DNA from: Enteractinococcus helveticum
GTDB taxonomy: Bacteria > Actinomycetota > Actinomycetes > Actinomycetales > Micrococcaceae
Assembly: GCF_020742345.1 (NCBI RefSeq)
Contig: NZ_DYXC01000029.1
Span: 9,639 to 73,638 of the forward strand
Direction: 5' to 3'
Length of the DNA: 64,000 nt
Within the stretch, counting starts at the first letter, position 1, and every line of letters starts with the position of its first letter. The notes beneath the pieces were generated by a model. That model had not been told where the DNA came from. It made no database searches and saw only the letters and a program-made list of their open reading frames with translations. This document shows, one piece after another, positions 1 through 8,154 of the stretch. The translations under genes and the position numbers were made by a program.

Positions 1-1610
1 CCTTTGACCCTTCCGGCACGCGCTTATTCTATATGGAGCCCGACGACGCCTGGCGCCCCTACCGACTGCGCTCCCACCGCCTGGGTACAGATGTCAGCGT
101 CGACGCCGTCATCTATCAAGAAGACGACCCACAAATGTGGGGCGGCTTGGGACTGAGCCCAGATAAGACCAAACTGCTGTTAGAACTGGGCAATTCAGAG
201 GTCACGGAAACCCACATCTTGGATCTAACCCAGATTGCTGCACCGTTGGAAATGGTGATCAGTCGCGAAGATCACTCGCTGCACGATGTGTTGCCGGTCG
301 GGGATCAGTATCTGATCACACACAACCGTGCCGCCGATGGCACGCACCTGCCCAATAACCAGGTGTCCATTGTCGACGCCGACAAGGTCGCGGATCGTTC
401 AGCTTGGCGCACCGTGTTTGAACATTCCCAGACCGTAAAGCTCGACGGCGTGGGTGTCACTCGACAATACCTATTTGCCGCTGTGCGGTCCGAAACCACC
501 CCGCGCATGTGGGTGCTGCCGCTTGAGGGCATTGGTACGCAACACCAGGCCGACGTCGTAGAACCCGCATTTGCCGAGGAACTGTATTCCGCTACACCAA
601 TTGGCCAGCACATCGATTCGCCATATATTCGGTTGGGGTATACCTCTTGGATTACACCCTCGCAGGTGCTGGATTACGATCCCGCCACGAATTCCTCAAA
701 GCTGCGCCGCCAGACTGAGGTTCCCGGATATGATCCGTCACAGTATTTGGTCGAACGCTGGTGGGCACCGGCCGAATCCACGGACCGCAATATTGCTATT
801 CCATTGACCGTAATTCGCCATAAGGATGTTGAGTGGAATGGCGATAATCCCGCGCTGATCTACGGCTACGGGTCCTATGAGGTCTCGATGGACCCCGGTT
901 TTGGTCCCGCACGGCTGTCACTGTTGGATCGAGGCGTTCTATACGTCGTCGCCCATGTGCGCGGGGGCGGTGAACTGGGTCGGGCCTGGTACGAAAATGG
1001 GAAGAAGCTGGCCAAGAAGAACTCGTTTACCGACTTTATTGATGCCACACGGTTCGTTGCAGCATCCGGGTGGGTGCATCCGGACAAGATTGGTGCGATG
1101 GGTGGCTCCGCAGGCGGACTGTTGATGGGTGCTGTGTTAAATATGGCCCCCGAACTGTACCGCGTGTGTGTGGCTCAAGTGCCATTTGTTGATGCGCTGA
1201 CCTCTATTTTGAATCCTGACCTCCCACTGACCGCGCTGGAATGGGAAGAATGGGGCAACCCAATCGAAGATAAACAAGTCTTCGAGTACATGCTCAACTA
1301 CACTCCGTACCATAACGTGGAGCCCACAAAATACCCGGCCATCGCGGCGGTCACGTCATTGCACGACACCCGGGTGCTCTACGTTGAACCGGCCAAGTGG
1401 GTGCAAAAACTCCGTGCCAAAGGTACCAGCGATCAGGATACTTCGCTTGCCGAAGGTGGCTCCCCGATCGTGCTCAAAACTGAGATGGAAGGCGGTCATG
1501 GTGGAGCATCGGGCCGATACCGAGCCTGGGAGGACCGTGCCTGGGATTTCGCCTTCATCCTTACCGCTCTCAATGCCCAACAACGCGTCTTCAACCAGGA
1601 GAATTCATGA
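1..1610 (+). CDS. ptrB: Oligopeptidase B (prolyl oligopeptidase family S9A), 5' truncated
   Basis: Serine peptidase that cleaves short peptides after basic residues; expected to be cytoplasmic. The reading frame is open from base 3 and the residues before the first Met at 33 (DPSGTRLFY) still fit the family, so the true start lies off the left edge. Counting from that Met, the C-terminal alpha/beta-hydrolase domain carries GGSAGG with nucleophile Ser359, the acid Asp445 in SLHDTR and His489 in GGHGG. The preceding part is the beta-propeller cap. The stop overlaps the next start by four bases (ATGA), so it is translationally coupled to ddh. The catalytic half is intact. Oligopeptidase B is preferred over prolyl endopeptidase from overall resemblance only. 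Confidence 0.9.
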   Translation, partial: FDPSGTRLFYMEPDDAWRPYRLRSHRLGTDVSVDAVIYQEDDPQMWGGLGLSPDKTKLLLELGNSEVTETHILDLTQIAAPLEMVISREDHSLHDVLPVGDQYLITHNRAADGTHLPNNQVSIVDADKVADRSAWRTVFEHSQTVKLDGVGVTRQYLFAAVRSETTPRMWVLPLEGIGTQHQADVVEPAFAEELYSATPIGQHIDSPYIRLGYTSWITPSQVLDYDPATNSSKLRRQTEVPGYDPSQYLVERWWAPAESTDRNIAIPLTVIRHKDVEWNGDNPALIYGYGSYEVSMDPGFGPARLSLLDRGVLYVVAHVRGGGELGRAWYENGKKLAKKNSFTDFIDATRFVAASGWVHPDKIGAMGGSAGGLLMGAVLNMAPELYRVCVAQVPFVDALTSILNPDLPLTALEWEEWGNPIEDKQVFEYMLNYTPYHNVEPTKYPAIAAVTSLHDTRVLYVEPAKWVQKLRAKGTSDQDTSLAEGGSPIVLKTEMEGGHGGASGRYRAWEDRAWDFAFILTALNAQQRVFNQENS

Positions 1611-2569
1611 CCATTAAAGCTGGAATCGTAGGCTACGGAAATCTCGGCCAAGGAGTCGAGTACCTGATCAATTCACTGGACGACTTTGAGCTGTTTGGAA
1701 TCTTCTCACGTCGTCAAACCTTAGATACCGACGCCGATGTCTATCCGGTCGAGGAGGCTGCCAAATACAAAGACGACATTGACGTGATGTTTTTGTGTGT
1801 CGGGTCAGCTACTGACATCCCGGATCAGGCAACTGGTTTCGCAGAGCACTTCACCACCGTTGATACGTATGATAACCACTCAAAAGTGGCCGAGCATCGT
1901 GCTGCCATGCAGAAAGTTGCTCAAGCCAATGACAATGTTGCTGTGGTGTCCACCGGTTGGGACCCGGGCCTGTTCTCTATGAACCGCGTTTTAGGGCTCA
2001 GCCTGTTCCCTGAGCCTGTGCAAAACACGTTCTGGGGCAAAGGCCTTTCCCAAGGTCACTCTGATGCGGTACGTCAGGTTCAAGGGGTCAAACGCGGAGT
2101 CCAATACACTATCCCGGCGCAGGATGCGATTGATCAAGCACGCGCGGGCAATGGTCAAGGACTGTCCAAAACCGAAGCTCATGACCGGATCGTCTATATT
2201 GTTGCCGATGCAGCCGACCACGATCGCATCCGCGAGGAAATCGTGAGCATGCCAGCATACTTCGAACCGTATGACACCACTGTTCACTTCATTTCTGAAG
2301 AAGAATTTGAGCGTGATCATCAAGGTGCCCCACACGGTGGTCATGTGATTACGACGGGGAACCTTCAAGGCCACAATGCCAGCGTTGAGTTCAGCTTAGA
2401 CTTGGAGTCGAACCCAAACTTCACTGCCGCAGCCATGGTTGCTTTTGGTCGTGCTGCCGCACGGCTCAAAGCACAGGGCCATTCCGGTGCCTTTACCGTG
2501 TTAGAAGTCCCGCTGTATTTGCTCAGCCCACAGTCACTGGATGACCTGTTGAAGTCGGAAATCATCTAA
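1607..2569 (+). CDS. ddh: meso-diaminopimelate D-dehydrogenase
   Basis: NADPH-dependent enzyme that makes meso-diaminopimelate in one step from tetrahydrodipicolinate, bypassing the succinylase or acetylase branches; cytoplasmic, lysine and peptidoglycan precursor synthesis. At 320 residues it has the length of the Corynebacterium enzyme and shares its landmarks: N-terminal Rossmann GYGNLG (about residues 9-14), FSRR, FLCVGSATDIPDQ, VDTYDNH, STGWDPG, the substrate-region GLSQGHSDA, and HGGHVITTG. It starts by ATGA overlap with oligopeptidase B and is followed by a strong terminator, so these two end a transcription unit. The enzyme is sporadic in actinobacteria outside Corynebacteriales, so transfer is possible but base composition gives no obvious sign. 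Confidence 0.95.
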   Translation: MTIKAGIVGYGNLGQGVEYLINSLDDFELFGIFSRRQTLDTDADVYPVEEAAKYKDDIDVMFLCVGSATDIPDQATGFAEHFTTVDTYDNHSKVAEHRAAMQKVAQANDNVAVVSTGWDPGLFSMNRVLGLSLFPEPVQNTFWGKGLSQGHSDAVRQVQGVKRGVQYTIPAQDAIDQARAGNGQGLSKTEAHDRIVYIVADAADHDRIREEIVSMPAYFEPYDTTVHFISEEEFERDHQGAPHGGHVITTGNLQGHNASVEFSLDLESNPNFTAAAMVAFGRAAARLKAQGHSGAFTVLEVPLYLLSPQSLDDLLKSEII

Positions 2570-2585
2570 CGCAAACTCTCAGTTG

Positions 2586-2628
2586 GTGGCGTGGTCAAGG
2601 AACACTTTGGCCACGCCACTGCGTTTTT
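2586..2628 (+). terminator. Rho-independent terminator after ddh
   Basis: A 9-bp perfect stem (GTGGCGTGG with CCACGCCAC) extends to 13 bp with one G-T pair. The loop is short and a run of five T follows at 2623-2627. It lies 17 bases after the ddh stop. Confidence 0.85.
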
Positions 2629-2662
2629 ATTTCCTCTTTGGTTCAGACGTTGAATACTTTGA

Positions 2663-4117
2663 TCAGCATCGTAAGTATTGAGTAATAGCAATCCGGTGCC
2701 GCCGGCGATGATACGTTTCGGGCTGTTTCCTTGGTCGCAAAATCCGTTTTGGACTCGGTTCTAGAAACGCAGCACTATGTGAAGGTGGTTCCTGAAGTTC
2801 CGGTGGCTTCGCAGGATCGATTTCAAATTCTTGGCCCGGTAGCAGTGGTCCCGCAGGGTTGGTGTATTGGTGTCCCGTTGGTGTCTCTACTTTCAGTGAC
2901 TGATCATCTCCGGTGTGCTTCCAACCCCGGTTTTCTTTGAGCTGGTTGCAGTAACTACAAAGTCCTGAACCATTCTTGAATTCTGTTTTACCACCCTTGG
3001 CATGACCGTCGATATGGTCACCCTCTTTCATAGTGGCTTCACAGAAAGGATTACGACAACCGTTGTCTCGAATCAATAAGATTTTGCGCAATCCGGCAGC
3101 GAAACCTCGGCCGCGAGACTCCATGGCCAGCAGCTGTGTCGCGGTGGGATCGGTAAATAGTCGGCGTAATAACACATGCAAATCGTCGTGAGCCAACCAT
3201 TCACGAGCGATGTCTGCAGGAATTGGGCCGTGTCCGGCCAACCAGGCAGCCGTATCAGATTGTCCCAACAGAGTTTGTGGGGTCATCATAACCACGAGAT
3301 CGACTTTAGCTGCTGCCATGGGATTTGGATTGCCAGTGCACCATTGCGCTAGCAAGTCAAACATGACTTGATCGCGGGTTCGCTTCTTGCCTTTCGCGTC
3401 CTGAGATTTCCCCGAATTCATGATGCTTTTTGCTTTCGATTCCACAGCGTTCATCATGTTCTGAATAACCGGTGCAGGTCCGTACGCAGTTAACAGTGCC
3501 ATGCCGTCGCCGGCAGGTTGACACGTGACGCGGCGAGCGTCGTTGGCTTTGCGATGTCGGGTAACTGCTGCGGTATGGTCTAGTGTTTGTGCATAGGCTC
3601 GAGCCTGTTTGCCAAGATCCTTGGGACTGGCGACGCCGAGCCGATCCTTCAACACCGCATCAACTTTACGACGATGCTCTTCCGATAATACCTCGGTAGC
3701 TTTGGCAATACTTTGGGCGTGTTCTTGTCGAATCTTGCCGGCGACCAGGGCCGCTTTTGTATGTGGCAGATCCTGATCCAGGGCCCGGGAAAGGTCTAAG
3801 AATTGTTTACCTTTTGCGGGGGACTCACCTCGAGCCAACGCGATTTCACCGGCAATGCCTTTGCCACGATCTGCTTTCGGAATCTGTTGCGCTTTCTCAG
3901 CAGCGATGCGTTTACGCTCAAATTCAGCAACTTCAGCAGCCATAGCAGCGTCGACTTGACCTCGAAGCCGCTGATACTGCTGAATTCTGTCGATATGTTC
4001 CTGCTCTGTCGATGCCACAGGGCGCGACGCCATCCAGTCACCCAGAGCGGTGACCGGATTCGTTTCAACAGGAGGATTCGTCGTCATGCCCATAACCATA
4101 GCGATGGGGTCGAACAC
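2663..4117 (-). CDS. DUF222 / HNH endonuclease domain protein (13E12-like)
   Basis: The 484-residue protein has an N-terminal, mostly helical, Lys/Ala-rich DUF222 region and a C-terminal HNH nuclease motif: CRNPFCEAT, then GDHIDGHAKGG, then NGSGLCSYCNQLKE. The last metal-site position is Asn (CNQLKE), which occurs in one branch of these proteins. The family is multicopy in actinobacteria and related to the REP13E12 elements of M. tuberculosis; its biological role is not established. The called start is GTG at 4117. In-frame ATG codons at 4099, 4093 and 4087 are possible and none has a good ribosome binding site. It stands alone, with an inverted TTATCCACA pair 23-48 bases upstream. A second, dissimilar member lies at 54905-57034. 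Confidence 0.85.
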   Translation of the reverse strand: MFDPIAMVMGMTTNPPVETNPVTALGDWMASRPVASTEQEHIDRIQQYQRLRGQVDAAMAAEVAEFERKRIAAEKAQQIPKADRGKGIAGEIALARGESPAKGKQFLDLSRALDQDLPHTKAALVAGKIRQEHAQSIAKATEVLSEEHRRKVDAVLKDRLGVASPKDLGKQARAYAQTLDHTAAVTRHRKANDARRVTCQPAGDGMALLTAYGPAPVIQNMMNAVESKAKSIMNSGKSQDAKGKKRTRDQVMFDLLAQWCTGNPNPMAAAKVDLVVMMTPQTLLGQSDTAAWLAGHGPIPADIAREWLAHDDLHVLLRRLFTDPTATQLLAMESRGRGFAAGLRKILLIRDNGCRNPFCEATMKEGDHIDGHAKGGKTEFKNGSGLCSYCNQLKENRGWKHTGDDQSLKVETPTGHQYTNPAGPLLPGQEFEIDPAKPPELQEPPSHSAAFLEPSPKRILRPRKQPETYHRRRHRIAITQYLRC

Positions 4118-4139
4118 GACAAGCCACGGAATCCCAGCT

Positions 4140-4164
4140 TGTGGATAATTTGGTGTTATCCACA
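4140..4164. repeat. Inverted pair of perfect TTATCCACA boxes upstream of the DUF222 gene
   Basis: TGTGGATAA (4140-4148) and TTATCCACA (4156-4164) are exact inverted copies separated by 7 bases, in the gap between the phosphatase stop and the DUF222 start. Each matches the bacterial DnaA-box consensus. The position suggests an operator for the DUF222 gene rather than an origin. Confidence 0.6.
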
Positions 4165-4217
4165 GATCAGCGTCCAGTGGGCCTCAGGTCAGCGCCGTTT
4201 CCAATATGTTGGAAGTC

Positions 4218-4913
4218 CTACAGACCGTGGCGATCAAGTAATTCCGCTACCCGGTCACCTGGCCATTGCTTGAGAAAGCGTCGATAGCTGCTCAGGCGGT
4301 CAGCAAGTTCCTTTTCGAATTCGGCAGGAGGTAAATACGACTCATAAGGGTGTGGCACCGGGCTTGTGCGGTGGTATTCGTTGATGCCATAAGCACCGGA
4401 GGCATAGACCCGCTCATGTTCGTCCCAGTCTGCTGGTCCCCCGGGAATATCGGGCAGTTGTAGCAGCAAGCCCAATACCAAACCGGTGCGGTCGCGTCCG
4501 GCGGTGCAGTGCAGGACGGTTCCTGCCTCAGTCCAGGAGTCGCGCACGGTTGTAACTGCTGTGGCGACCTTATCGCCGAAGGTTTCCATTGTGTCCGCAT
4601 AGGCGTCCGGGTGCATTGGGTAGGGTGCGTTACGTTGCCAGAAGGGTTCATGGTCGATGTCTTCCACCGGCAGGTGAATGCGCTGGATCTCACGGGGCAC
4701 AGTTGCTTCAGGGTCGAGTTCACGGCGCTTGATCTCCGGTGGGGTGCGCACATCGATCACGGTTGCAACGCCGTCATCGAGCATTTGCTGCCACCCGGTA
4801 GTGTCGACCCACTCGGATCGGCCCATGCGCCATAAGTGTGGTCTGACGTGCCAGGCGTTGCGGGCCCCAGACCAATCAGCTGGATGAAGATACTGCATTG
4901 TAGAAGAGACCAT
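4218..4913 (-). CDS. Tyrosine-protein phosphatase (PtpB/LipA-like)
   Basis: Cysteine-dependent phosphatase of 231 residues. The signature loop HCTAGRDRTG (residues 135-144) places the nucleophile at Cys136 and the phosphate-binding Arg at 142. The N-terminal half has a rhodanese-like VIDVRTPPE segment typical of bacterial tyrosine or phosphoinositide phosphatases. There is no signal peptide and the substrate is unknown. The start ATG at 4913 has no Shine-Dalgarno; a TAGTCT hexamer lies 6 bases upstream, so the mRNA is probably leaderless. It diverges from menB with only 18 bases between the two start codons. Confidence 0.85.
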   Translation of the reverse strand: MVSSTMQYLHPADWSGARNAWHVRPHLWRMGRSEWVDTTGWQQMLDDGVATVIDVRTPPEIKRRELDPEATVPREIQRIHLPVEDIDHEPFWQRNAPYPMHPDAYADTMETFGDKVATAVTTVRDSWTEAGTVLHCTAGRDRTGLVLGLLLQLPDIPGGPADWDEHERVYASGAYGINEYHRTSPVPHPYESYLPPAEFEKELADRLSSYRRFLKQWPGDRVAELLDRHGL

Positions 4914-4918
4914 AGGTA

Positions 4919-4925
4919 TAGACTA
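4919..4925. promoter_or_regulatory. Overlapping divergent -10 hexamers for the phosphatase gene and menB
   Basis: On the plus strand TAGACT (4919-4924) is followed by 7 bases and the menB GTG. On the minus strand TAGTCT (4925-4920) is followed by 6 bases and the phosphatase ATG. The hexamers share five base pairs. Both genes would be transcribed leaderless, from one site in opposite directions. Confidence 0.6.
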
Positions 4926-4931
4926 GGCGAT

Positions 4932-5885
4932 GTGAGTACCTACCCTGTCCCCGAAAAAGTTTCCGATATCTTTGAGCCGAAGCTGTGGCGTGAAGTCCAA
5001 GGTTTCGATTTCCAAGACATTACGTATCACCGCCACGTAGAACGTGACACCGATGGTCATTGGGTGCGCGATCTGGGCACCGTGCGTATTGCTTTTGACC
5101 GCCCGGAGGTGCGCAACGCTTTTCGTCCCGGCACGGTCGATGAACTGTACCGGGCCCTTGATCACGCGCGGATGACCTCCGACGTCGGCACGGTGTTACT
5201 CACCGGCAACGGCCCGTCTGCCAAGGACGGCGGCCATTCATTCTGTTCGGGCGGAGACCAGCGAATCCGTGGCCGTGACGGTTACCGCTATGCCGAGGGC
5301 GAGACCGCCGAATCCGTAGATCCTGCACGGGCGGGCCGGCTGCACATTTTGGAAGTTCAGCGCTTAATGCGCACCAGCCCCAAAGTGATCATTGCTGTGG
5401 TCAATGGTTGGGCGGCCGGTGGTGGACATTCGCTGCACGTCGTCGCCGATTTGACCCTGGCCTCCAAGCAACACGGCAAATTCAAACAAACCGATGCGAC
5501 CGTGGGTTCCTTTGACGCCGGCTACGGTTCAGCACTGCTGGCCCGTCATGTCGGTCAGAAGCGTGCTCGAGAAATATTCTTCACCGCCCGCGAATACTCT
5601 GCCGACGATATGTTGGCGATGAATGCGATCAACGAGTCGGTCAACCACCAAGACCTGGAAAACGTGGCGCTGGAATACGCGGCCGATATTAACGCCCAAT
5701 CACCGCAGGCGATCCGCATGCTGAAATTCGCATTCAACCTCGCCGACGACGGTATGGCCGGTCAACAGGTTTTCGCCGGTGAAGCCACCCGGATGGGTTA
5801 CATGACCGACGAGGCGGTTGAAGGACGCGACGCGTTCTTAGAAAAACGCGATCCAGATTGGTCGAATTTCCCGTACTACTTCTAA
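4932..5885 (+). CDS. menB: 1,4-dihydroxy-2-naphthoyl-CoA synthase
   Basis: Crotonase-fold enzyme that closes the second ring of menaquinone from o-succinylbenzoyl-CoA; cytoplasmic. The 317 residues show the MenB signatures FRPGTVDEL, SGGDQRIRG, the oxyanion GWAAGGGHSLHVV segment, the catalytic-region TDATVGSFDAGYGS, and a C-terminal RDPDWSNFPYYF. The GTG at 4932 is chosen because the family's N-terminal region starts here, a TAGACT -10 hexamer lies exactly 7 bases upstream, and a longer frame (from 4836) would overlap the divergent phosphatase gene. The stop overlaps menE (TAATG), so menB-menE-menA are one operon. Confidence 0.95.
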   Translation: MSTYPVPEKVSDIFEPKLWREVQGFDFQDITYHRHVERDTDGHWVRDLGTVRIAFDRPEVRNAFRPGTVDELYRALDHARMTSDVGTVLLTGNGPSAKDGGHSFCSGGDQRIRGRDGYRYAEGETAESVDPARAGRLHILEVQRLMRTSPKVIIAVVNGWAAGGGHSLHVVADLTLASKQHGKFKQTDATVGSFDAGYGSALLARHVGQKRAREIFFTAREYSADDMLAMNAINESVNHQDLENVALEYAADINAQSPQAIRMLKFAFNLADDGMAGQQVFAGEATRMGYMTDEAVEGRDAFLEKRDPDWSNFPYYF

Positions 5886-6949
5886 TGGACGCTTATCACG
5901 CTCTGCAATACGGCATCCCGTTCGAGACGACTGCTCACGGCGTCATCGAACGTCCCGATATCACCGACCCAATCCGCGGCCATCCGGAGGCCATCGCCGT
6001 CGTGCGGACCTCCGGGTCCACCGGAACCCCCAAACAAACGCTGTTGACGGCCTCCGGACTGGCAGCCTCAGCTGAGGCCACCGCCCAACGCATCGGCGGT
6101 CAAGGCCAGTGGCTGTTAGCGGTTGGCACCCAGTATGTTGCCGGGTTGGCTGTAGTGTCCCGCTGTGTGCAGGCCGGCACGGTACCGGTGACCATCGATC
6201 CGGGTTTTAGCCCGGCGGAGTTTATCGCCGGCACCAACCAGCTGGACCACGAGTTCACCGCCGTCTCCCTGGTACCAACCCAAATGCTGCGCCTATTGGA
6301 CGACGACGCCGCGATAGCTGCACTCCAGTCGTATTCGGCAATTCTGGTCGGCGGCGCGGCAATTCCCGAACGCATTACTGAAGCCGCAAAACGCTACGGT
6401 TTGAACCTGCATCGGACCTACGGGATGTCAGAAACCTGCGGCGGGTGCGTATATGACGGCGTCCCGCTACCCGGTGTCACCGTCGATACGATCGCCCACA
6501 ACGGGGTCGACCGGTTGCGTATTACCGGTCCGATGGTCGCCGCCGGCTACTTTGACAACCCAGAACTCACTGCCGCGCATTTTGTTGACGGCGCGTATCT
6601 GACCGATGACTACGGGACCGTGACAGACGGCGTCGTTGCAGTGCACGGCCGGTTAGATGATGTCATCAATACCGGCGGGGTGAAGGTGTCAGCGGCTAAG
6701 ATACAACAGGTACTGCAGCGCTGGGTGCCCGAAGCATTCGTCACCGGGATTCCGGATGCTGCATGGGGCCACCGGGTGTCCGCCGTCGTCACCGGAGATG
6801 TTTCCGAACAGGTCCTGGCCGATGCCGTGCGCAGCGCCATGGGTGCACCGGCGGTACCAAAAACGTGGTTGCGACTCGACGCGTTGCCGATGTTAGAAAA
6901 CGGCAAACCGGACCGCATCACTCTGACAAAATGGTTAACAAAGGAATAG
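5885..6949 (+). CDS. menE: o-Succinylbenzoate-CoA ligase
   Basis: AMP-forming acyl-CoA ligase that activates o-succinylbenzoate, the step before MenB. The 354 residues are short for the ANL superfamily but usual for actinobacterial MenE. Visible motifs: P-loop TSGSTGTPKQ near the N terminus, the mid-protein TYGMSETCGG, and GRLDDVINTGGVKVS before the small C-terminal domain, which ends with the catalytic-lysine region ENGKPDR. The start is the ATG overlapping the menB stop by one base. Confidence 0.93.
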   Translation: MDAYHALQYGIPFETTAHGVIERPDITDPIRGHPEAIAVVRTSGSTGTPKQTLLTASGLAASAEATAQRIGGQGQWLLAVGTQYVAGLAVVSRCVQAGTVPVTIDPGFSPAEFIAGTNQLDHEFTAVSLVPTQMLRLLDDDAAIAALQSYSAILVGGAAIPERITEAAKRYGLNLHRTYGMSETCGGCVYDGVPLPGVTVDTIAHNGVDRLRITGPMVAAGYFDNPELTAAHFVDGAYLTDDYGTVTDGVVAVHGRLDDVINTGGVKVSAAKIQQVLQRWVPEAFVTGIPDAAWGHRVSAVVTGDVSEQVLADAVRSAMGAPAVPKTWLRLDALPMLENGKPDRITLTKWLTKE

Positions 6950-6951
6950 CA

Positions 6952-7821
6952 TTGGCTTCGTTTTCCCAGTGGGTGGCAGCCGCCCGCTTACGCACTCTGC
7001 CCATGGCCATCGCCCCGGTCGTGGTCGGTTCCGCCGCCGCAGCGCAGCTTGGATCTTTCCACCTTGGCAAGGCGCTGCTGGCGCTGATCGTGGCTTTGGC
7101 CCTGCAGATCGGGGTGAACTACTCCAATGATTATTCCGATGGGATTCGGGGCACCGATGATCATCGGGTCGGCCCGTTTCGTATTACCGGGTCGGGGGCT
7201 TCAGCACCTGTCACGGTGCGCAATATGGCGTTCACGTTCTATGGGGTGGCCGCCGTCGCAGGGCTGGCACTGACCCTGTGGGCGAATGCTTGGTGGCTGA
7301 TCCTGGTTGGGGTGGCCGCGATCGTGGCCGCCTGGTACTACACGGGTGGTAAGAACCCGTACGGGTATTTGGGGCTTGGCGAAATTTTCGTGTTCATTTT
7401 CTTCGGGCTGGTCGCCGTGCTGGGGACCACCTATACCCAAGCCGGGCAGCTATCCGGTCTGGCCTGGGCCGGTGCGGTCGGCACCGGGTTGGTCTCCACC
7501 GCCCTGCTGATGGCCAATAATGTTCGTGATATCCCCACCGACCGGCAGGCCGGCAAACGCACCCTGGCTGTTCGCTTGGGCGATACGAAAGCCCGCTGGT
7601 CGTATCCGGTCATGCTGGCAGTCGCTGTGGCCGCACCACTGTTTTTCGTGCGCGAGTACCCGTGGATGTGGCTGATGCTGATCCTGCTGGTCATTTCGCT
7701 GCGCCCATCGTTAATCATGCTGGAGGCAAAGGAACGCGGTGCGCTGATACCGGTGCTGAAAATGACCGGATTATTTGGCATCCTCTACGCCATTTTGTTC
7801 ACCCTCGGCATTGCGTTGTAA
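6952..7821 (+). CDS. menA: 1,4-dihydroxy-2-naphthoate polyprenyltransferase
   Basis: UbiA-family membrane enzyme that prenylates dihydroxynaphthoate to demethylmenaquinone. About eight hydrophobic segments fill the 289 residues. The first Asp-rich site is seen in NYSNDYSDGIRGTDD and the second in NNVRDIPTDRQAGKRTLAVRLG. The TTG at 6952 is chosen: it has AAGGA 6-7 bases upstream and gives the family's usual start (MASFSQW). An in-frame ATG at 6931 lies inside menE. The last 51 bases overlap, tail to tail, the 3' end of the DUF4229 gene on the other strand. Confidence 0.93.
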   Translation: MASFSQWVAAARLRTLPMAIAPVVVGSAAAAQLGSFHLGKALLALIVALALQIGVNYSNDYSDGIRGTDDHRVGPFRITGSGASAPVTVRNMAFTFYGVAAVAGLALTLWANAWWLILVGVAAIVAAWYYTGGKNPYGYLGLGEIFVFIFFGLVAVLGTTYTQAGQLSGLAWAGAVGTGLVSTALLMANNVRDIPTDRQAGKRTLAVRLGDTKARWSYPVMLAVAVAAPLFFVREYPWMWLMLILLVISLRPSLIMLEAKERGALIPVLKMTGLFGILYAILFTLGIAL

Positions 7822-8094
7822 GTCTTGGGGATCAGCAAACCGGCCCTGGGTATAAGCGTCTTCGGCGTCGGCGTCGTCCACGGCGGTCTTATTGCGCTTG
7901 CGCGAATCCAGGGCGCGCATCAGATCTTGGGAGGCGTCCTGGCGCAGTTTTGGGGTAAATAGGTAGGTCAGGGCAAATCCGACCACCAGGCCCACGGCCA
8001 GTGCGTAGAACACGTTGTCGGTCAGGAATACGGTAATAAAAAAGCCGACCCCAAATAATAAGAACCGCAGGGCGGTATACATCCAAAATTTCAT
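7771..8094 (-). CDS. DUF4229 family small membrane protein
   Basis: The 107-residue protein has two adjacent membrane segments (LRFLLFGVGFFITVFL and YALAVGLVVGFALTYLF) followed by a charged cytoplasmic tail. It matches the pattern of DUF4229 proteins, which sit beside menA in many Micrococcales; the function is unknown. ATG 8094 is preferred because GGAG stands 7 bases upstream; ATG 8106 is an alternative. Its 3' end is antisense to the last 51 bases of menA. Confidence 0.75.
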   Translation of the reverse strand: MKFWMYTALRFLLFGVGFFITVFLTDNVFYALAVGLVVGFALTYLFTPKLRQDASQDLMRALDSRKRNKTAVDDADAEDAYTQGRFADPQDLQRNAEGEQNGVEDAK

Positions 8095-8141
8095 GTCAGT
8101 CTCCATTCCGGCTTCGGTGTGCGTTCTGCCTGCCAAGTTCG

Positions 8142-8147
8142 TAAGAT
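8142..8147 (+). promoter_or_regulatory. -10 hexamer TAAGAT 7 bases before an ATG
   Basis: The TANNNT-type hexamer is placed for a leaderless transcript starting at 8155. The intervening bases contain AGGA, so a short leadered reading cannot be excluded. Confidence 0.4.
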
Positions 8148-8154
8148 AGGAAAT

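Noticed and set aside
4140..4164. Chromosomal replication origin
   Set aside because: Only two DnaA-like boxes, no AT-rich unwinding region, and no dnaA, dnaN, gyrB, parA or rpmH nearby.
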